Positions 1-9,141 of a DNA stretch of 64,000 bases are shown here, one piece after another. The DNA is from Georgenia_A wangjunii (GTDB taxonomy: Bacteria; Actinomycetota; Actinomycetes; Actinomycetales; Actinomycetaceae). The notes under the pieces were generated by a model. That model did no database searches and was not told the DNA's origin. It saw nothing but the letters and a program-made list of their open reading frames with translations. A program made the translations under genes and the position numbers. Location of the stretch: NCBI RefSeq assembly GCF_036421915.1, contig NZ_JAZGOM010000015.1, one strand, 5' to 3'. Each line of letters opens with the position of its first letter. Within the stretch, counting starts at the first letter, position 1.

Positions 1-920
1 CCACGACGATCGGGTCGGTCGCCGGCCCGAACCTCAGTGCCGTCGGCGCGCGGATCGGGGAGTCGGTGGGGGTGCCAGGGCTCGCTGGGCCGTACCTGTT
101 CTCGCTCGTGTCGTTCGCCAGTGCCGGGCTCGCCGTGGCGCTGTTCTACCGGCCGGCTCAGGCCCCGGCCGTGGACGAGCTGGACGACGGCGAGGACGCC
201 GTCGCTCCTCCCGTCGAGTCAGCCACCACCACCACGGCCGCCATCGACACGACACCGACGATGGGAGCGATCCAGGCGCTGCGGTGGGCGCTCGGCCGAC
301 GCGTGCCGCGTTTCGCCGTCGTCCTCCTCGCCGGCGGCCACGCCGTCATGGTCATGGTCATGGTGATGACCCCGCTCCACCTGCAGCACAACGGGATGTC
401 CCTCGAGGTCGTCGGGATCGTCATCAGCCTCCACGTGCTCGGGATGTTCGCCCTCAGCCCGGTGTTCGGCTGGCTCGTCGACCGCTTCGGCGCGATCCCG
501 ACGGCGACTCTCGGGGTCTTCGTGCTCGTGCTCGCCGTCGTCCTCGGGTTTGCCGCGGCCTCGACGCACGCGCACGGCTCCCTCACCGCGGTGGCGCTGA
601 CGGTGCTCGGGCTCGGCTGGTCGGCGACGACGATCTCCGCCTCCGCGCTCATCACGAGCACGTCGACGGACGCCGTGCGCGTGCCCCTGCAGGGCGTCAC
701 GGACGCCGGGATGAACTACGCCGGCGCCAGCGCCGCGGCCCTCGCCGGGCCCGTCCTCGCCGCCGGCGGCTTCCAGGCGGTCAACGTCGCCGGTGCGCTC
801 ATCCTCGTGCCGGTCATCGTCCTCCTCGTCGGCCTCCTCCGGCGCCCGGAGCACCCGGCGGAACCGCCGTCCCCGACGACGCCCGCCACCGCGCCTCCCG
901 CGGCGGCCGGAGGCAGCTGA
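1..920 (+). CDS. MFS transporter, C-terminal part (cut by window edge)
   Basis: This is the C-terminal ~306 residues of a major facilitator superfamily permease; the reading frame enters at base 3 and the true start lies outside the window. It begins inside the N-terminal bundle, passes a variable hydrophilic central loop (roughly bases 160-260, rich in Asp, Ala and Thr) and continues through the C-terminal bundle of six membrane segments. A short MVMVMVM run occurs at about 350. It is nearly identical to the complete MFS gene at 10166-11569 except in the central loop, which differs in length and composition. The likely role is drug or metabolite efflux at the inner membrane; the substrate cannot be read. 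It converges on the aminotransferase gene, with a 50-bp gap. Confidence 0.85.
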   Translation, partial: TTIGSVAGPNLSAVGARIGESVGVPGLAGPYLFSLVSFASAGLAVALFYRPAQAPAVDELDDGEDAVAPPVESATTTTAAIDTTPTMGAIQALRWALGRRVPRFAVVLLAGGHAVMVMVMVMTPLHLQHNGMSLEVVGIVISLHVLGMFALSPVFGWLVDRFGAIPTATLGVFVLVLAVVLGFAAASTHAHGSLTAVALTVLGLGWSATTISASALITSTSTDAVRVPLQGVTDAGMNYAGASAAALAGPVLAAGGFQAVNVAGALILVPVIVLLVGLLRRPEHPAEPPSPTTPATAPPAAAGGS

Positions 921-970
921 AGTCCCCGGCTCTCGTGAGTTCACAGTGCTCGCCTTGAGCGCGAGTCCCC

Positions 971-2137
971 TCAGCGGCGCGCGAGCGCCTCGGCCATCTG
1001 GGTGACGGCGCGCTCGAGGATCGGCCGCGGCGTCGCGACGTTGAAGCGGGAGAAACCGATGCCGGCCTGCCCGCACATCGCCCCGTCCGTCATCGCCACG
1101 CCCGCCTCGTCGAGGAAGAACGTGGCCGGGCTGACCCCGAGGTCGAGCTCACGGCAGTCGAGCCACGCGAGGTACGTGCCCTCGGGTGCGACGTAGCGGA
1201 TCTCGGGGATCTGCTCCGCGAGGAGCACGCCGAGCGCCTTCCGGTTCGCGTCGAGGTAGCCGAGGACGTCGTCGAGCCACTGCCCGCCGGCGGTGTACGC
1301 GGCGGTGTTGGCCACGACGCCGAGGTTCGCCGCGCCGTGCTCTGCCATCATGCCGACCTTCGCCCACACGGCGGCGTCGGCGTCGTTGGACAGGACCAGC
1401 TGGGCGCACTTCATCCCGGGCAGGTTCCACGCCTTGGAGGCAGATGTGGCGGTGACCGTGTGGCCGGCGGCGGCCTCCGAGATGGACGCGTAGGGCACGT
1501 GCTGGTAGCCGGCGAAGACGAGTGGGGCGTGGATCTCGTCGGAGAAGACGCGGCCGCCGTGGCGCTCCACGACCTCGCTGATGGCAAGCATCTCCGCTCG
1601 CTCGAGCACCCGGCCCACCGGGTTGTGGGGGTTGCACAGGATGAGGAGGTTCCCGCCGGCGCGGAAGGCGGCGTCGAGGGCGTCGAGGTCGTAGACGTAG
1701 CGGCCGTCCTCGACCGCCATCGGCACCTCGATGACCTCACGGCCGAGGGCGGGCGGCATGGAGACGAACGGCATGTACGCCGGGGTCGGCAGGATGACCG
1801 CGGAGCCGGGCGTGGAGAAGTGCCGGATCGCGGCCTCGAGCCCGGCGAGGACGTCGGGCAGCGGGCGCACGCGCTCGGCCGGGACGTCCCAGCCGTAACG
1901 GGTGCGGGACCACTCGGCGTAGGCCTCGGACATCCGCGTCGCCATCGCCGTCGGCAGGTAGCCGAAGGAACCGACGTCCACGGCGCTGTGCAGGGCCTGG
2001 GTGATGGCCGGGGCGGTCCCGAAGTCCATCTCGGCGACGAAGGCGCCGATCGTTCCCGGGAACGCGGTCCATTTCACGCCTCCGACGCCGCGGAGCTCGT
2101 CGATCGTGACCTCGTCAAAGCCGGTCGCCTGAATCAT
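971..2137 (-). CDS. MalY/PatB-type PLP-dependent C-S lyase / aminotransferase
   Basis: This 388-residue fold-type I PLP enzyme resembles the MalY/PatB (cystathionine beta-lyase PatC) branch: an N-terminal KWTAFP...AEMDF stretch, a central CNPHNPVGRV motif, DEIHAPL, and the PLP lysine in SASKAWNLPGMKCAQ. Members cleave the C-S bond of cystathionine or cysteine conjugates, releasing pyruvate, ammonia and a thiol, or act as transaminases. Its ATG overlaps the stop of the upstream regulator gene by four bases (ATGA), so the two are probably translationally coupled. The divergent peptide transporter operon suggests breakdown of an imported S-conjugate or peptide-borne thioether; this is inference from context. 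Confidence 0.88.
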   Translation of the reverse strand: MIQATGFDEVTIDELRGVGGVKWTAFPGTIGAFVAEMDFGTAPAITQALHSAVDVGSFGYLPTAMATRMSEAYAEWSRTRYGWDVPAERVRPLPDVLAGLEAAIRHFSTPGSAVILPTPAYMPFVSMPPALGREVIEVPMAVEDGRYVYDLDALDAAFRAGGNLLILCNPHNPVGRVLERAEMLAISEVVERHGGRVFSDEIHAPLVFAGYQHVPYASISEAAAGHTVTATSASKAWNLPGMKCAQLVLSNDADAAVWAKVGMMAEHGAANLGVVANTAAYTAGGQWLDDVLGYLDANRKALGVLLAEQIPEIRYVAPEGTYLAWLDCRELDLGVSPATFFLDEAGVAMTDGAMCGQAGIGFSRFNVATPRPILERAVTQMAEALARR

Positions 2138-2934
2138 GAGGTTTCCCTTCGTTTGGCCAGGCGCGCCTCGGTGCGCCTGGTGGGTGTGCTGCCGTTCTGG
2201 TCGTCGATCTCGTTGAGGTAGTTGTAGATGGTGAAGCGGGTGACCTCGAGGGACGTCGCGATCATCTCCACGGCGTCGCGCAGGAGGAACATCCCCCGCT
2301 CCTTGAGGGAGCGCACCACCGCGAGCTTGTGCTCCTTCTTCATGAGGTTGACCGGGACCGCCTGCTCGCGGATCGCCTCGTGGATGAGGGTCGCGGCCAG
2401 CTCGTCCACGTCGCGGACGAAGACCTCGCCGGCGGCGCCCGGTTCGTGCGGCTCGGCGTCGGTCGGCGCCGGGGCGCCGCCGTTGGCCCCGATCATCTGG
2501 CCGGCCACGCGCTGCAACGACTCCCACAGGGAGAGGTCCGAGTTGATGCACAGGGCGGCGAACGGCTCGCCGCCGCTGTCCCGCAGGACCATCGTCGTCG
2601 AGCGCAGGGCCCGCCCGTCCGCGAGCTGCGTGCGGTAGCCGATCATGTGGCGCAGGTCGCCCGACGCGGCCTGCTCGAGGAGGAGGTCGGTCGCTGGGTC
2701 TCCCACCCGGCGGCCGGTGACGTCCCCGTGGACGGCCACGATCGAGTGGGGTAGGCACCCGAGGTCGTGCAGGACCACCTCGGAGTAGGTCGGCAGCGCC
2801 TGGCCGAGGGGTTCGACGAGGTCGACGAACAGGGCCATGAGCCGGTCCCGCTCGTCGGCCACGGCCGCCGGAGGGGTCTCGGCCACGGCCGCCGTCGGGA
2901 TGTCGGCGGGGCGTGCGGTCGTCCTGGAACTCAT
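2134..2934 (-). CDS. YheO/DauR-like transcriptional regulator (PAS-like sensor plus C-terminal HTH)
   Basis: This protein of about 266 residues has an N-terminal YheO-type PAS domain (YSEVVLHDLG...HSIVAVHGDVTGRRVGDPATD through LCINSDLS) and a C-terminal HTH_22-like helix-turn-helix (KKEHKLAVVRSLKERGMFLLRDAVEMIATSLEVTRFTIYNYLNEI). This is the architecture of DauR, which controls D-amino-acid catabolism. The start at 2934 follows a GGAGAGGA ribosome site; an in-frame GTG lies one codon upstream and a longer ORF extends to 3030, but without a ribosome site. It is the first gene of a two-gene operon with the C-S lyase. It probably senses the imported substrate and controls both divergent operons through the repeats at 3027-3093. 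Confidence 0.82.
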   Translation of the reverse strand: MSSRTTARPADIPTAAVAETPPAAVADERDRLMALFVDLVEPLGQALPTYSEVVLHDLGCLPHSIVAVHGDVTGRRVGDPATDLLLEQAASGDLRHMIGYRTQLADGRALRSTTMVLRDSGGEPFAALCINSDLSLWESLQRVAGQMIGANGGAPAPTDAEPHEPGAAGEVFVRDVDELAATLIHEAIREQAVPVNLMKKEHKLAVVRSLKERGMFLLRDAVEMIATSLEVTRFTIYNYLNEIDDQNGSTPTRRTEARLAKRRETS

Positions 2935-3026
2935 CACGGTGTCCTCTCCGGCGCGGGGCGCGGCGTCGCACGTCGACCTTGATGTCGACGTTCTCCCTGG
3001 GATGTTGCCGCCGTGTTTCTCGCCCG

Positions 3027-3093
3027 TCAACAGTTGGTTGCTTCTTTCAACAGACTCTTGTGGGACTCAATCAAGAGTTCCTAATGTCAACAG
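3027..3093. promoter_or_regulatory. Four phased TCAA repeats in the divergent promoter
   Basis: TCAACAG occurs at 3027, 3047 and 3087, and a degenerate TCAATCA at 3067, so TCAA recurs exactly every 20 bp (two helical turns) on one face of the DNA. A separate inverted repeat, ACTCTTG/CAAGAGT, spans 3054-3077. The site lies between the divergent regulator and transporter genes, in the only AT-richer stretch nearby. It is a plausible operator array for the YheO-like regulator. Confidence 0.55.
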
Positions 3094-3166
3094 CACGTCG
3101 AAAGTTCCGTCCCCTCAGAGGCGGCGGTGGCCCTCCACCGATCCACCCGGCGTCCAAGGAGGAGCA

Positions 3167-4825
3167 ATGTCTTCTGCGCACAGCCCCCTACGCACCGCCG
3201 CAGTCGCGGCCATCGCCGCGCTCGCGCTCGCGGCGTGCTCGAGCACGGACGACGGCGAGAGCGCGGACGCCGGCGCGGCCGGCACCGCTACCGGGGAACC
3301 CACCTCCGGTGGCTCCGCCACGTTCGCCGTCGACTCCGGATTCTTCGGGTTCGACCCCAACGTCACGCCCGCCGCGCAGGACGCCCGCGTCCTGCGGCAG
3401 GTGTTCGACTCGCTCCTCTACCTCGACGAGGACGGCGCCCTCCAGCCGTGGCTCGCGAGCGACTTCGCCGTCAGCGACGACGGGCTCGAGTACACCTTCA
3501 CCGTCCGGGACGACGTCACCTTCCACGACGGGACGGCCTTCGACGCCGCGGCCGTGTGCTTCAACCTCGACCGGATCGCGGACCCGGAGACGGCGTCGAT
3601 CTACGCCATCGGCCTCATCGGGTCCTACGCGTCCTGCACCGCGCCCGACGCCGTCACCGCCGTGGTGACGATGTCCGCGCCGTTCGCGCCGTTCCTCAAC
3701 AACCTCACGTCGCCGTTCCTCGGCATGAACTCCCCGACGGCGGCCGCTGCGGTACCGCCCGCGGACTACCTCATCGACCCGACGGGCTCCGGCCCGTACG
3801 AGTTCGACAGCTACACCCCGGACGACCGCGTCGAGCTCGTCCGTAACGAGGCCTACGACTGGGCCCCGGGCAACGCCGAGCACACCGGCGCCGCGCACCT
3901 CGAGACGTTGACCTTCCAGATCATCCCGGACGCCACCGTGCGGATGGGCTCCGTGCGCAACGGCAGCGTCCAGGCGGGCAGCGGCGTCCCGGAGGAGGAG
4001 GTCGCTGCCTTCGAGGCCGACTCGAGCCTCGAGTTCGTCTCCCAGGAGCAGTCCGGCGCGCCGTACCAGCTCCACTTCAACAGCTCGAAGCCGCCGTTCG
4101 ACGACCAGGCGGTCCGTGAGGCGGCACGCGCGGCCCTCGACATCGACTCCGCGGTGAGCGCCCTCTACATGGGCGTGCGGGAGCGGGCCTGGACAGCCCT
4201 CGCGCCGAGCACCATCGCTTACGCCGAGGACCTCGAGGGGGCGTTCGAGTTCGACGCGGAGGCCGCCGCGACGCTGCTGGACGAGGCCGGGTGGATCGAG
4301 GGCGCCGACGGCGTGCGCGAGAAGGACGGCGCACGCCTCGAGATCGTCTACATGGAGGCCTCGCCCAACCGGGAGAAGCGCCAGGACCTCGCGACGTTCT
4401 TCGAGGCGAACCTCGAGGACGTCGGCTTCGACGTCGAGGTGGTCTTCGAGCAGCTCGCCCAGACGACGACACGGTCGCAGGAGAACGAGTACAACATCAG
4501 CGGGCTGAGCCTCGTGGCCGTCGACCCCAACGTGCTCTACCAGATGTACGACCCCGCCTTCATCCCCGCGCCCGGGCGCAACGGCTTCAACGGCAGCCAC
4601 ACGGACGTCCCCGCGATCACCGAGCTCCTGGCCCAGGGTCAGCAGAGCACCGACGCCGACGAGCGGGCCGAGATCTACGCCGAGGTCCAGGCCACCGTCA
4701 TCGACGAGGCGCGCTCGGTCGCCATCTACGTCCCGACGTACTCCCTGGCCCTCAACGGCCTCGCGGGCGTGCGCTTCGACGCCGAGGGCTACCCGATCCT
4801 CTACGACGCGTACCTCGCCGAGTAG
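3167..4825 (+). CDS. Peptide-type ABC transporter substrate-binding lipoprotein
   Basis: A 552-residue SBP_bac_5 (DppA/OppA-like) extracellular binding protein. The N-terminus is a lipoprotein signal with lipobox LALAAC at about residue 22, followed by a Ser/Asp/Gly linker and the family body (typical phrases FDSLLYLDEDG, GTGPYEF-like SGSGPYEFDSY, FNSSKPPFDDQAVREA). The ATG follows a strong AAGGAGGAG ribosome site; the longer upstream ORF has none. It is the first gene of an operon of seven genes to 11569. It delivers small peptides, or peptide-like or modified substrates, to the permeases encoded at 4859 and 7216. Confidence 0.93.
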   Translation: MSSAHSPLRTAAVAAIAALALAACSSTDDGESADAGAAGTATGEPTSGGSATFAVDSGFFGFDPNVTPAAQDARVLRQVFDSLLYLDEDGALQPWLASDFAVSDDGLEYTFTVRDDVTFHDGTAFDAAAVCFNLDRIADPETASIYAIGLIGSYASCTAPDAVTAVVTMSAPFAPFLNNLTSPFLGMNSPTAAAAVPPADYLIDPTGSGPYEFDSYTPDDRVELVRNEAYDWAPGNAEHTGAAHLETLTFQIIPDATVRMGSVRNGSVQAGSGVPEEEVAAFEADSSLEFVSQEQSGAPYQLHFNSSKPPFDDQAVREAARAALDIDSAVSALYMGVRERAWTALAPSTIAYAEDLEGAFEFDAEAAATLLDEAGWIEGADGVREKDGARLEIVYMEASPNREKRQDLATFFEANLEDVGFDVEVVFEQLAQTTTRSQENEYNISGLSLVAVDPNVLYQMYDPAFIPAPGRNGFNGSHTDVPAITELLAQGQQSTDADERAEIYAEVQATVIDEARSVAIYVPTYSLALNGLAGVRFDAEGYPILYDAYLAE

Positions 4826-4858
4826 GCCTCCAGCCCTCAACGAGAGGAGACGACCGGC

Positions 4859-5794
4859 ATGGGCTACGTCATCGGCAAGCGGGTGCTCGCGGGCATCCCC
4901 ACGCTCCTGGGCGTCACCGTCATCCTGTTCATCACCCTCCGCCTCCTCCCGGGCGACCCGCTCGCGGCTCTCCTGGGAGGGGCGGCGGCCACCCCCGAGA
5001 TGGTGGCCAACCTCCGGACGCAGTTCGGCCTCGACCAACCGCTGCTCGTGCAGTACTGGCGGTTCCTCACCGACGCCCTCACGTTCGACCTCGGGACCTC
5101 CTACGCCTCCCGGCAACCCGTCAGCGGGATGATCGTGGACAAGATCGGCCCCACCCTCCAGCTGGCGCTCGCGGCAGCTGCCGTCTCAGCGGTCACCGGC
5201 ATCGTGCTCGGCTCGATCGCCGCCATCCGGCGCAACGGCCCGATCGACAGCGCCATCCGGGTGCTCAGCCTCGTGACGACGGCGATGCCCTCCTTCTGGG
5301 TCGGCCTCCTCCTCATCATGGTCTTCTCCCTGGCGCTCGGTTGGTTCCCGGCCACCGGCAACGACGGGCTCATCGCCCTCGTGCTGCCGGCGATCACGCT
5401 CGGCCTCTCGGCGGCCGGGACGGTGACCCGGCTCGTGCGCAACAGCGTCATCGAGGTCATGGGCGACACCTTCGTCACGGCGCTGCACGCCAAGGGGCTG
5501 CGCTCCGGCGTCGTCGTCATGAAGCACGTGCTGCGCAACGCGATCATCCCCACGGTGACGATCGTCGGGCTCCAGCTCGGTGCGCTCGTGGCCGGCGCGG
5601 TCATCGTCGAGGCGGTCTTCACCCGGCAGGGCCTGGGCCAGATGCTCGTCCAGGCCATCGCCGGCAACGACTACCCCGTCATCCAAGGCGTCGTGCTCGT
5701 CATCGCGGCCCTCTACATCGTCATCAACATCGTCGTCGACATCTCCTACGCCGTCATCGACCCGCGCGTGCGGTCGAGCGCGGCGAAGGCATGA
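4859..5794 (+). CDS. Peptide-type ABC transporter permease (DppB-like)
   Basis: A 311-residue inner-membrane permease with the DppB/OppB signature: an N-terminal membrane segment (VLAGIPTLLGVTVILFITLRLLPGDP), a periplasmic segment, and five further helices with the EAA coupling motif (HAKGLRSGVVVMKHVLRNAIIPTVTIVGLQLG). It pairs with the DppC-like permease at 7216 to form the channel. A GAGAGGAG ribosome site precedes the ATG, and the gene is 33 bp downstream of the binding protein. Length is normal for the family. The amidohydrolase gene follows after 12 bp. Confidence 0.93.
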   Translation: MGYVIGKRVLAGIPTLLGVTVILFITLRLLPGDPLAALLGGAAATPEMVANLRTQFGLDQPLLVQYWRFLTDALTFDLGTSYASRQPVSGMIVDKIGPTLQLALAAAAVSAVTGIVLGSIAAIRRNGPIDSAIRVLSLVTTAMPSFWVGLLLIMVFSLALGWFPATGNDGLIALVLPAITLGLSAAGTVTRLVRNSVIEVMGDTFVTALHAKGLRSGVVVMKHVLRNAIIPTVTIVGLQLGALVAGAVIVEAVFTRQGLGQMLVQAIAGNDYPVIQGVVLVIAALYIVINIVVDISYAVIDPRVRSSAAKA

Positions 5795-5806
5795 GAGCGG
5801 AGAACC

Positions 5807-7219
5807 ATGAAGATCCTCATCGCAGACCGTGTCCTGTGTGGCGCCGATCTCGAGCTCGTCGAGCGGGGAGCCGTCGTCATCGACGGCGGCACCATCGCCT
5901 GGGTGGGCCCGGCGGCCGAGCTCACCACCGACGTCACGGGGGTTGACCCCGACATCGAGGACCTCGGCGACGTCACCGTGATGCCCGGCCTCATCGACGC
6001 CCACGTCCACCTCGCGTTCGACGGCGGCCCCGCCCCCGTCGCGCGGATGAGGGCGGAGAGCGACGCGCAGCAGGTGGCCACGATGCTCGCCAGCGCGCGG
6101 CAGCTCCTCAGCGTCGGGGTGACCACCGCCCGGGACCTCGGGGCGCGCGCGTACCTCGACGTCGTCGTCCGCGACGCCATCGCGGCCGGGACGGCCCGGG
6201 GGCCGCGCATCATCGCCGCGGGGGCGCCGATTACCGTCACCGGGGGCCACTGCTGGTTCATGGGAGCCGAGGCCGACGGGGTCGACGACGTGCGCAGGAT
6301 GGTCCGCCGCCACCACAAGGCCGGGGTGGACGCCATCAAGATCATGTCCACCGGCGGCAACATGACCGTCGGCTCGGCGCCCTGGCACGCGCAGTTCACC
6401 ACGGCCGAGCTCACCGCCGCGGTCGAGGAGGCGCACCGCCTCGGCAAGCGGGTGGCCGCCCACGCGCACGGCACCGAGGGCATCCGGCGCGCGCTCGACG
6501 CGGGCGTCGACACCCTCGAGCACTGCTCCTTCCAGACGGAGGACGGTTTCGGGGGAGTCGATCCCGAGCTCGCCGACCGCATCGGCGCCGCGCCGGTCTA
6601 CGTGTCTCCGACCTGCAACGTGCGGATGCGGGAGATCCGGGCGCTCATGCCGGACAGCGAGTTCGCCCTCGCCGAGCTGTACCGGCGCGGGGCGAAGATC
6701 ATCGCGAGCACCGACGCCGGGATCGACAACACCCCGCACCACGGCTTCGTCGGCGGGCTCGAGGGGATGACCGACGCCGGCCTGCCCGTCCACGAGGTGC
6801 TCCTCGCGGCGACGAGCCGGGCCGCCGAGGCGCTGGGGCTGGCCGGCGTGGCGGGGCAGCTCACCGCCGGAGCCTCGGCGGACGTCATCGCCGTGGCCGG
6901 GGACCCGCGGGAGGACCTCGCGGCCCTGTACGCGCTGCGGCTCGTCCTGGCGCGCGGGGTCCCGTTCACGCCCGACCCACTGCCGCCCATCGCGCCCCTC
7001 TCGCTCGAGACCCTGCCCCCGCTCTTCCGGGAGAGGGTGCGGGCACGGGCCGAGGCGGACGCAGCGGCGGCCGGGACGGCGCCGGACGACGACGGCGCGA
7101 GCGTCGCGCCGTCGGCGGTCCTCCCCGCAGAGGCGTTGCCGGCGGAGGTGGACCCGTCGCTACCGGCGGTGACGCCGATGCCGCCGGCGCCCGTCCCCAC
7201 CGGAGGGGGACGGCGATGA
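5807..7219 (+). CDS. Imidazolonepropionase-like metal-dependent amidohydrolase
   Basis: This 470-residue protein belongs to the amidohydrolase superfamily (prolidase/imidazolonepropionase-like group). Visible metal-site motifs are HVH near residue 66, the probable carboxylated lysine in AIKIMSTGG near 178, AHAHG near 219, EHCSF near 238 and STDAG near 302. Such enzymes hydrolyse amide bonds, for example Xaa-Pro dipeptides or N-acyl amino acids. The last ~65 residues are a Pro/Ala-rich extension outside the barrel. The gene is inserted between the two permease genes of the transporter operon and overlaps the next start by ATGA. It probably hydrolyses the imported substrate in the cytoplasm (no signal peptide seen); the substrate is unknown. 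Confidence 0.85.
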   Translation: MKILIADRVLCGADLELVERGAVVIDGGTIAWVGPAAELTTDVTGVDPDIEDLGDVTVMPGLIDAHVHLAFDGGPAPVARMRAESDAQQVATMLASARQLLSVGVTTARDLGARAYLDVVVRDAIAAGTARGPRIIAAGAPITVTGGHCWFMGAEADGVDDVRRMVRRHHKAGVDAIKIMSTGGNMTVGSAPWHAQFTTAELTAAVEEAHRLGKRVAAHAHGTEGIRRALDAGVDTLEHCSFQTEDGFGGVDPELADRIGAAPVYVSPTCNVRMREIRALMPDSEFALAELYRRGAKIIASTDAGIDNTPHHGFVGGLEGMTDAGLPVHEVLLAATSRAAEALGLAGVAGQLTAGASADVIAVAGDPREDLAALYALRLVLARGVPFTPDPLPPIAPLSLETLPPLFRERVRARAEADAAAAGTAPDDDGASVAPSAVLPAEALPAEVDPSLPAVTPMPPAPVPTGGGRR

Positions 7220-8094
7220 CCACCCTCGACCCGGCCGTCGCCGAGCCCGTCCTCGCCCGGTCCCGGTTCGACCGCGCTCGCCTGCCGCGCTTCTCCGTCA
7301 ACAACACCGTGCTCGGCCTGTCGCTCGGGTGGTTGGTGCTCGTCGTCGTCGCGGCAGTCCTGCCGGGCCTCCTCGCCGGCGGTGACCCCACGGAGCTGAA
7401 CCCGGCCCGGGCGATGACCGAGCCGGGGACCGAGACGGTCCTCGGCACCGACCACTACGGCCGCTCGATCCTCACGCTCCTCGTCCACGGGGCCCGCAGC
7501 GCCATGATCATCGGCTTGTTCGCCACGGCGTTCGGGGTGGCGGTCGGCGGGCTCATCGGGCTCGTCGCGGGGTACGTCGGCGGCTGGGTGGACATGGTGG
7601 CGGGACGGCTCATGGACATGTTCATGGCTTTCCCCGGCGTGCTGCTCGCCCTCATGATCACCGCCGCGCTCGGCCCGACGACGACGAACCTCATCCTCGC
7701 CGTCGGCGTCGCCACGGTGCCGCAGTTCTACCGCGTCATGCGCGGGCAGGTCATGTCCGTGCGGGGGCGCCTGTACATCGAGGCCGCGCGCTCGAACGGC
7801 TTCCGCCAGAGCCGCATCCTCCTGCGCCACGTCCTGCCGAACGCCATCGCGCCGATCATCGTGCTCGCGACCGTGAGCGTCGGCGTCGCGATCGTCATCG
7901 CCGCCTCGCTCAGCTTCCTCGGGCTCGGCCCGCGCACCGACGTACCTGACTGGGGCCAGCTTCTCTCGATGGGTCAGCCCTACCTCGCCAACGCCTGGTG
8001 GATCTCGACGTTCCCCGGCGTGGCCCTCACCCTCACCGTCATCGCCGTCAGCCTCCTCGGGGACTGGCTGCGCGACACCCTCGACGCGGACTAG
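7216..8094 (+). CDS. Peptide-type ABC transporter permease (DppC-like)
   Basis: A 292-residue DppC/OppC-type permease: an N-terminal membrane anchor (LGLSLGWLVLVVVAAVLPGLLAG), the family phrase LGTDHYGRSILTLLVHGARSAMIIG, and the EAA loop ARSNGFRQSRILLRHVLPNAIAPIIV. It forms the translocation pore with the product of 4859-5794. Its ATG overlaps the amidohydrolase stop (ATGA), giving tight coupling, and it is followed 9 bp later by the first ATPase gene. Length and topology are ordinary for the family. Confidence 0.93.
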   Translation: MTTLDPAVAEPVLARSRFDRARLPRFSVNNTVLGLSLGWLVLVVVAAVLPGLLAGGDPTELNPARAMTEPGTETVLGTDHYGRSILTLLVHGARSAMIIGLFATAFGVAVGGLIGLVAGYVGGWVDMVAGRLMDMFMAFPGVLLALMITAALGPTTTNLILAVGVATVPQFYRVMRGQVMSVRGRLYIEAARSNGFRQSRILLRHVLPNAIAPIIVLATVSVGVAIVIAASLSFLGLGPRTDVPDWGQLLSMGQPYLANAWWISTFPGVALTLTVIAVSLLGDWLRDTLDAD

Positions 8095-8103
8095 GAGAAC
8101 GCC

Positions 8104-9141
8104 ATGACCAGCTCGAAGGACACGCTCCTCGATCTCAGGGGCGTCCAGGTGGAGCTCGACCGCGGCCGCAGCCGGGTGCCGCTCGTCCGCGACGCGACGC
8201 TCGAGGTCCGTCGCGGGGAGGTCGTGTGCCTCGTGGGGGAGTCCGGCAGCGGCAAGTCCGTCACCGCCCGCACGATCATGGGGCTCACCCAGCTCGACGG
8301 CCGTATGCGGGTCAGCGGGCAGGCCCTGTTCGAGGGCACCGACCTGTTCGGCCTCGGCAAGGAGCAGATGCGCCGGCTGCGGGGGCGGGACCTCAGCATG
8401 GTGTTCCAGGAGCCGCTCAGCTCCCTCGACCCGGTGTACACCGTCGAGTCCCAGCTGCGCGAGGGCCTGCGGCGCCGGGAGAAGCTGAGTGGCAAGGCCG
8501 AGCGGGCACGGATGAGCGAGGCGCTCGCCGAGGTGGGCATCCACGACGGCACGCGCGTGCTCCGCAGCTACCCGCACCAGCTCTCGGGCGGGATGTGCCA
8601 GCGGGTCATGATCGCCATGGCGCTGCTGACCCAGCCCCGCCTCCTCATCGCCGACGAGCCGACGACGGCGCTGGACGTGACGATCCAGGCGCAGATCCTC
8701 GAGCTCCTCGACCGGCTGCGTGTGGAGACGGACATGTCCGTCCTCCTCGTCACCCACGACATGGGCGTCGCGGCGGACCTGGCCGACCGGGTCGTCGTCA
8801 TGTACGCCGGGCGCGTCGTCGAGGACGCAGACCCGGGCGCCGCGTTCACCGCCGCGCAGCACCCGTACACCGCCGGGCTGCTCGCGTGCATCCCTCCGAT
8901 GGTCGGTGCGCGGCCGGAGAAGCTGCCGGCCATCGGCGGCACCGTGCCCGATCCCTCAGCACTGCCCCCGGGGTGCTCGTTCCACCCGCGCTGCCCGCGC
9001 GCGACCGAGCGGTGCACGACGGAGACCCCGCCCTTGGCGAGCGTGGGGGTCAGCACGGCCGCCTGCTGGCACCCTCTCGGTGAGCGACCACCGACGGACC
9101 CGCGCAGCGCGACGCCGGTGCCGGACGGGGCGCTGCTGTGA
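8104..9141 (+). CDS. Peptide-type ABC transporter ATP-binding protein (DppD-like)
   Basis: A 345-residue ATPase subunit with Walker A GESGSGKS near residue 41, Q-loop VFQEPLSSLDPVYT, signature LSGGMCQR, Walker B LLIADEPTTALD, H-loop LLVTHDMG, and a C-terminal oligopeptide-transporter domain with a cysteine-containing tail (PPGCSFHPRCP...TERC). The signature has Met where Gln is usual, which is common in this family. AGGAGAACGCC precedes the ATG. It probably heterodimerises with the next gene product; the two reading frames overlap by four bases. Confidence 0.93.
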   Translation: MTSSKDTLLDLRGVQVELDRGRSRVPLVRDATLEVRRGEVVCLVGESGSGKSVTARTIMGLTQLDGRMRVSGQALFEGTDLFGLGKEQMRRLRGRDLSMVFQEPLSSLDPVYTVESQLREGLRRREKLSGKAERARMSEALAEVGIHDGTRVLRSYPHQLSGGMCQRVMIAMALLTQPRLLIADEPTTALDVTIQAQILELLDRLRVETDMSVLLVTHDMGVAADLADRVVVMYAGRVVEDADPGAAFTAAQHPYTAGLLACIPPMVGARPEKLPAIGGTVPDPSALPPGCSFHPRCPRATERCTTETPPLASVGVSTAACWHPLGERPPTDPRSATPVPDGALL

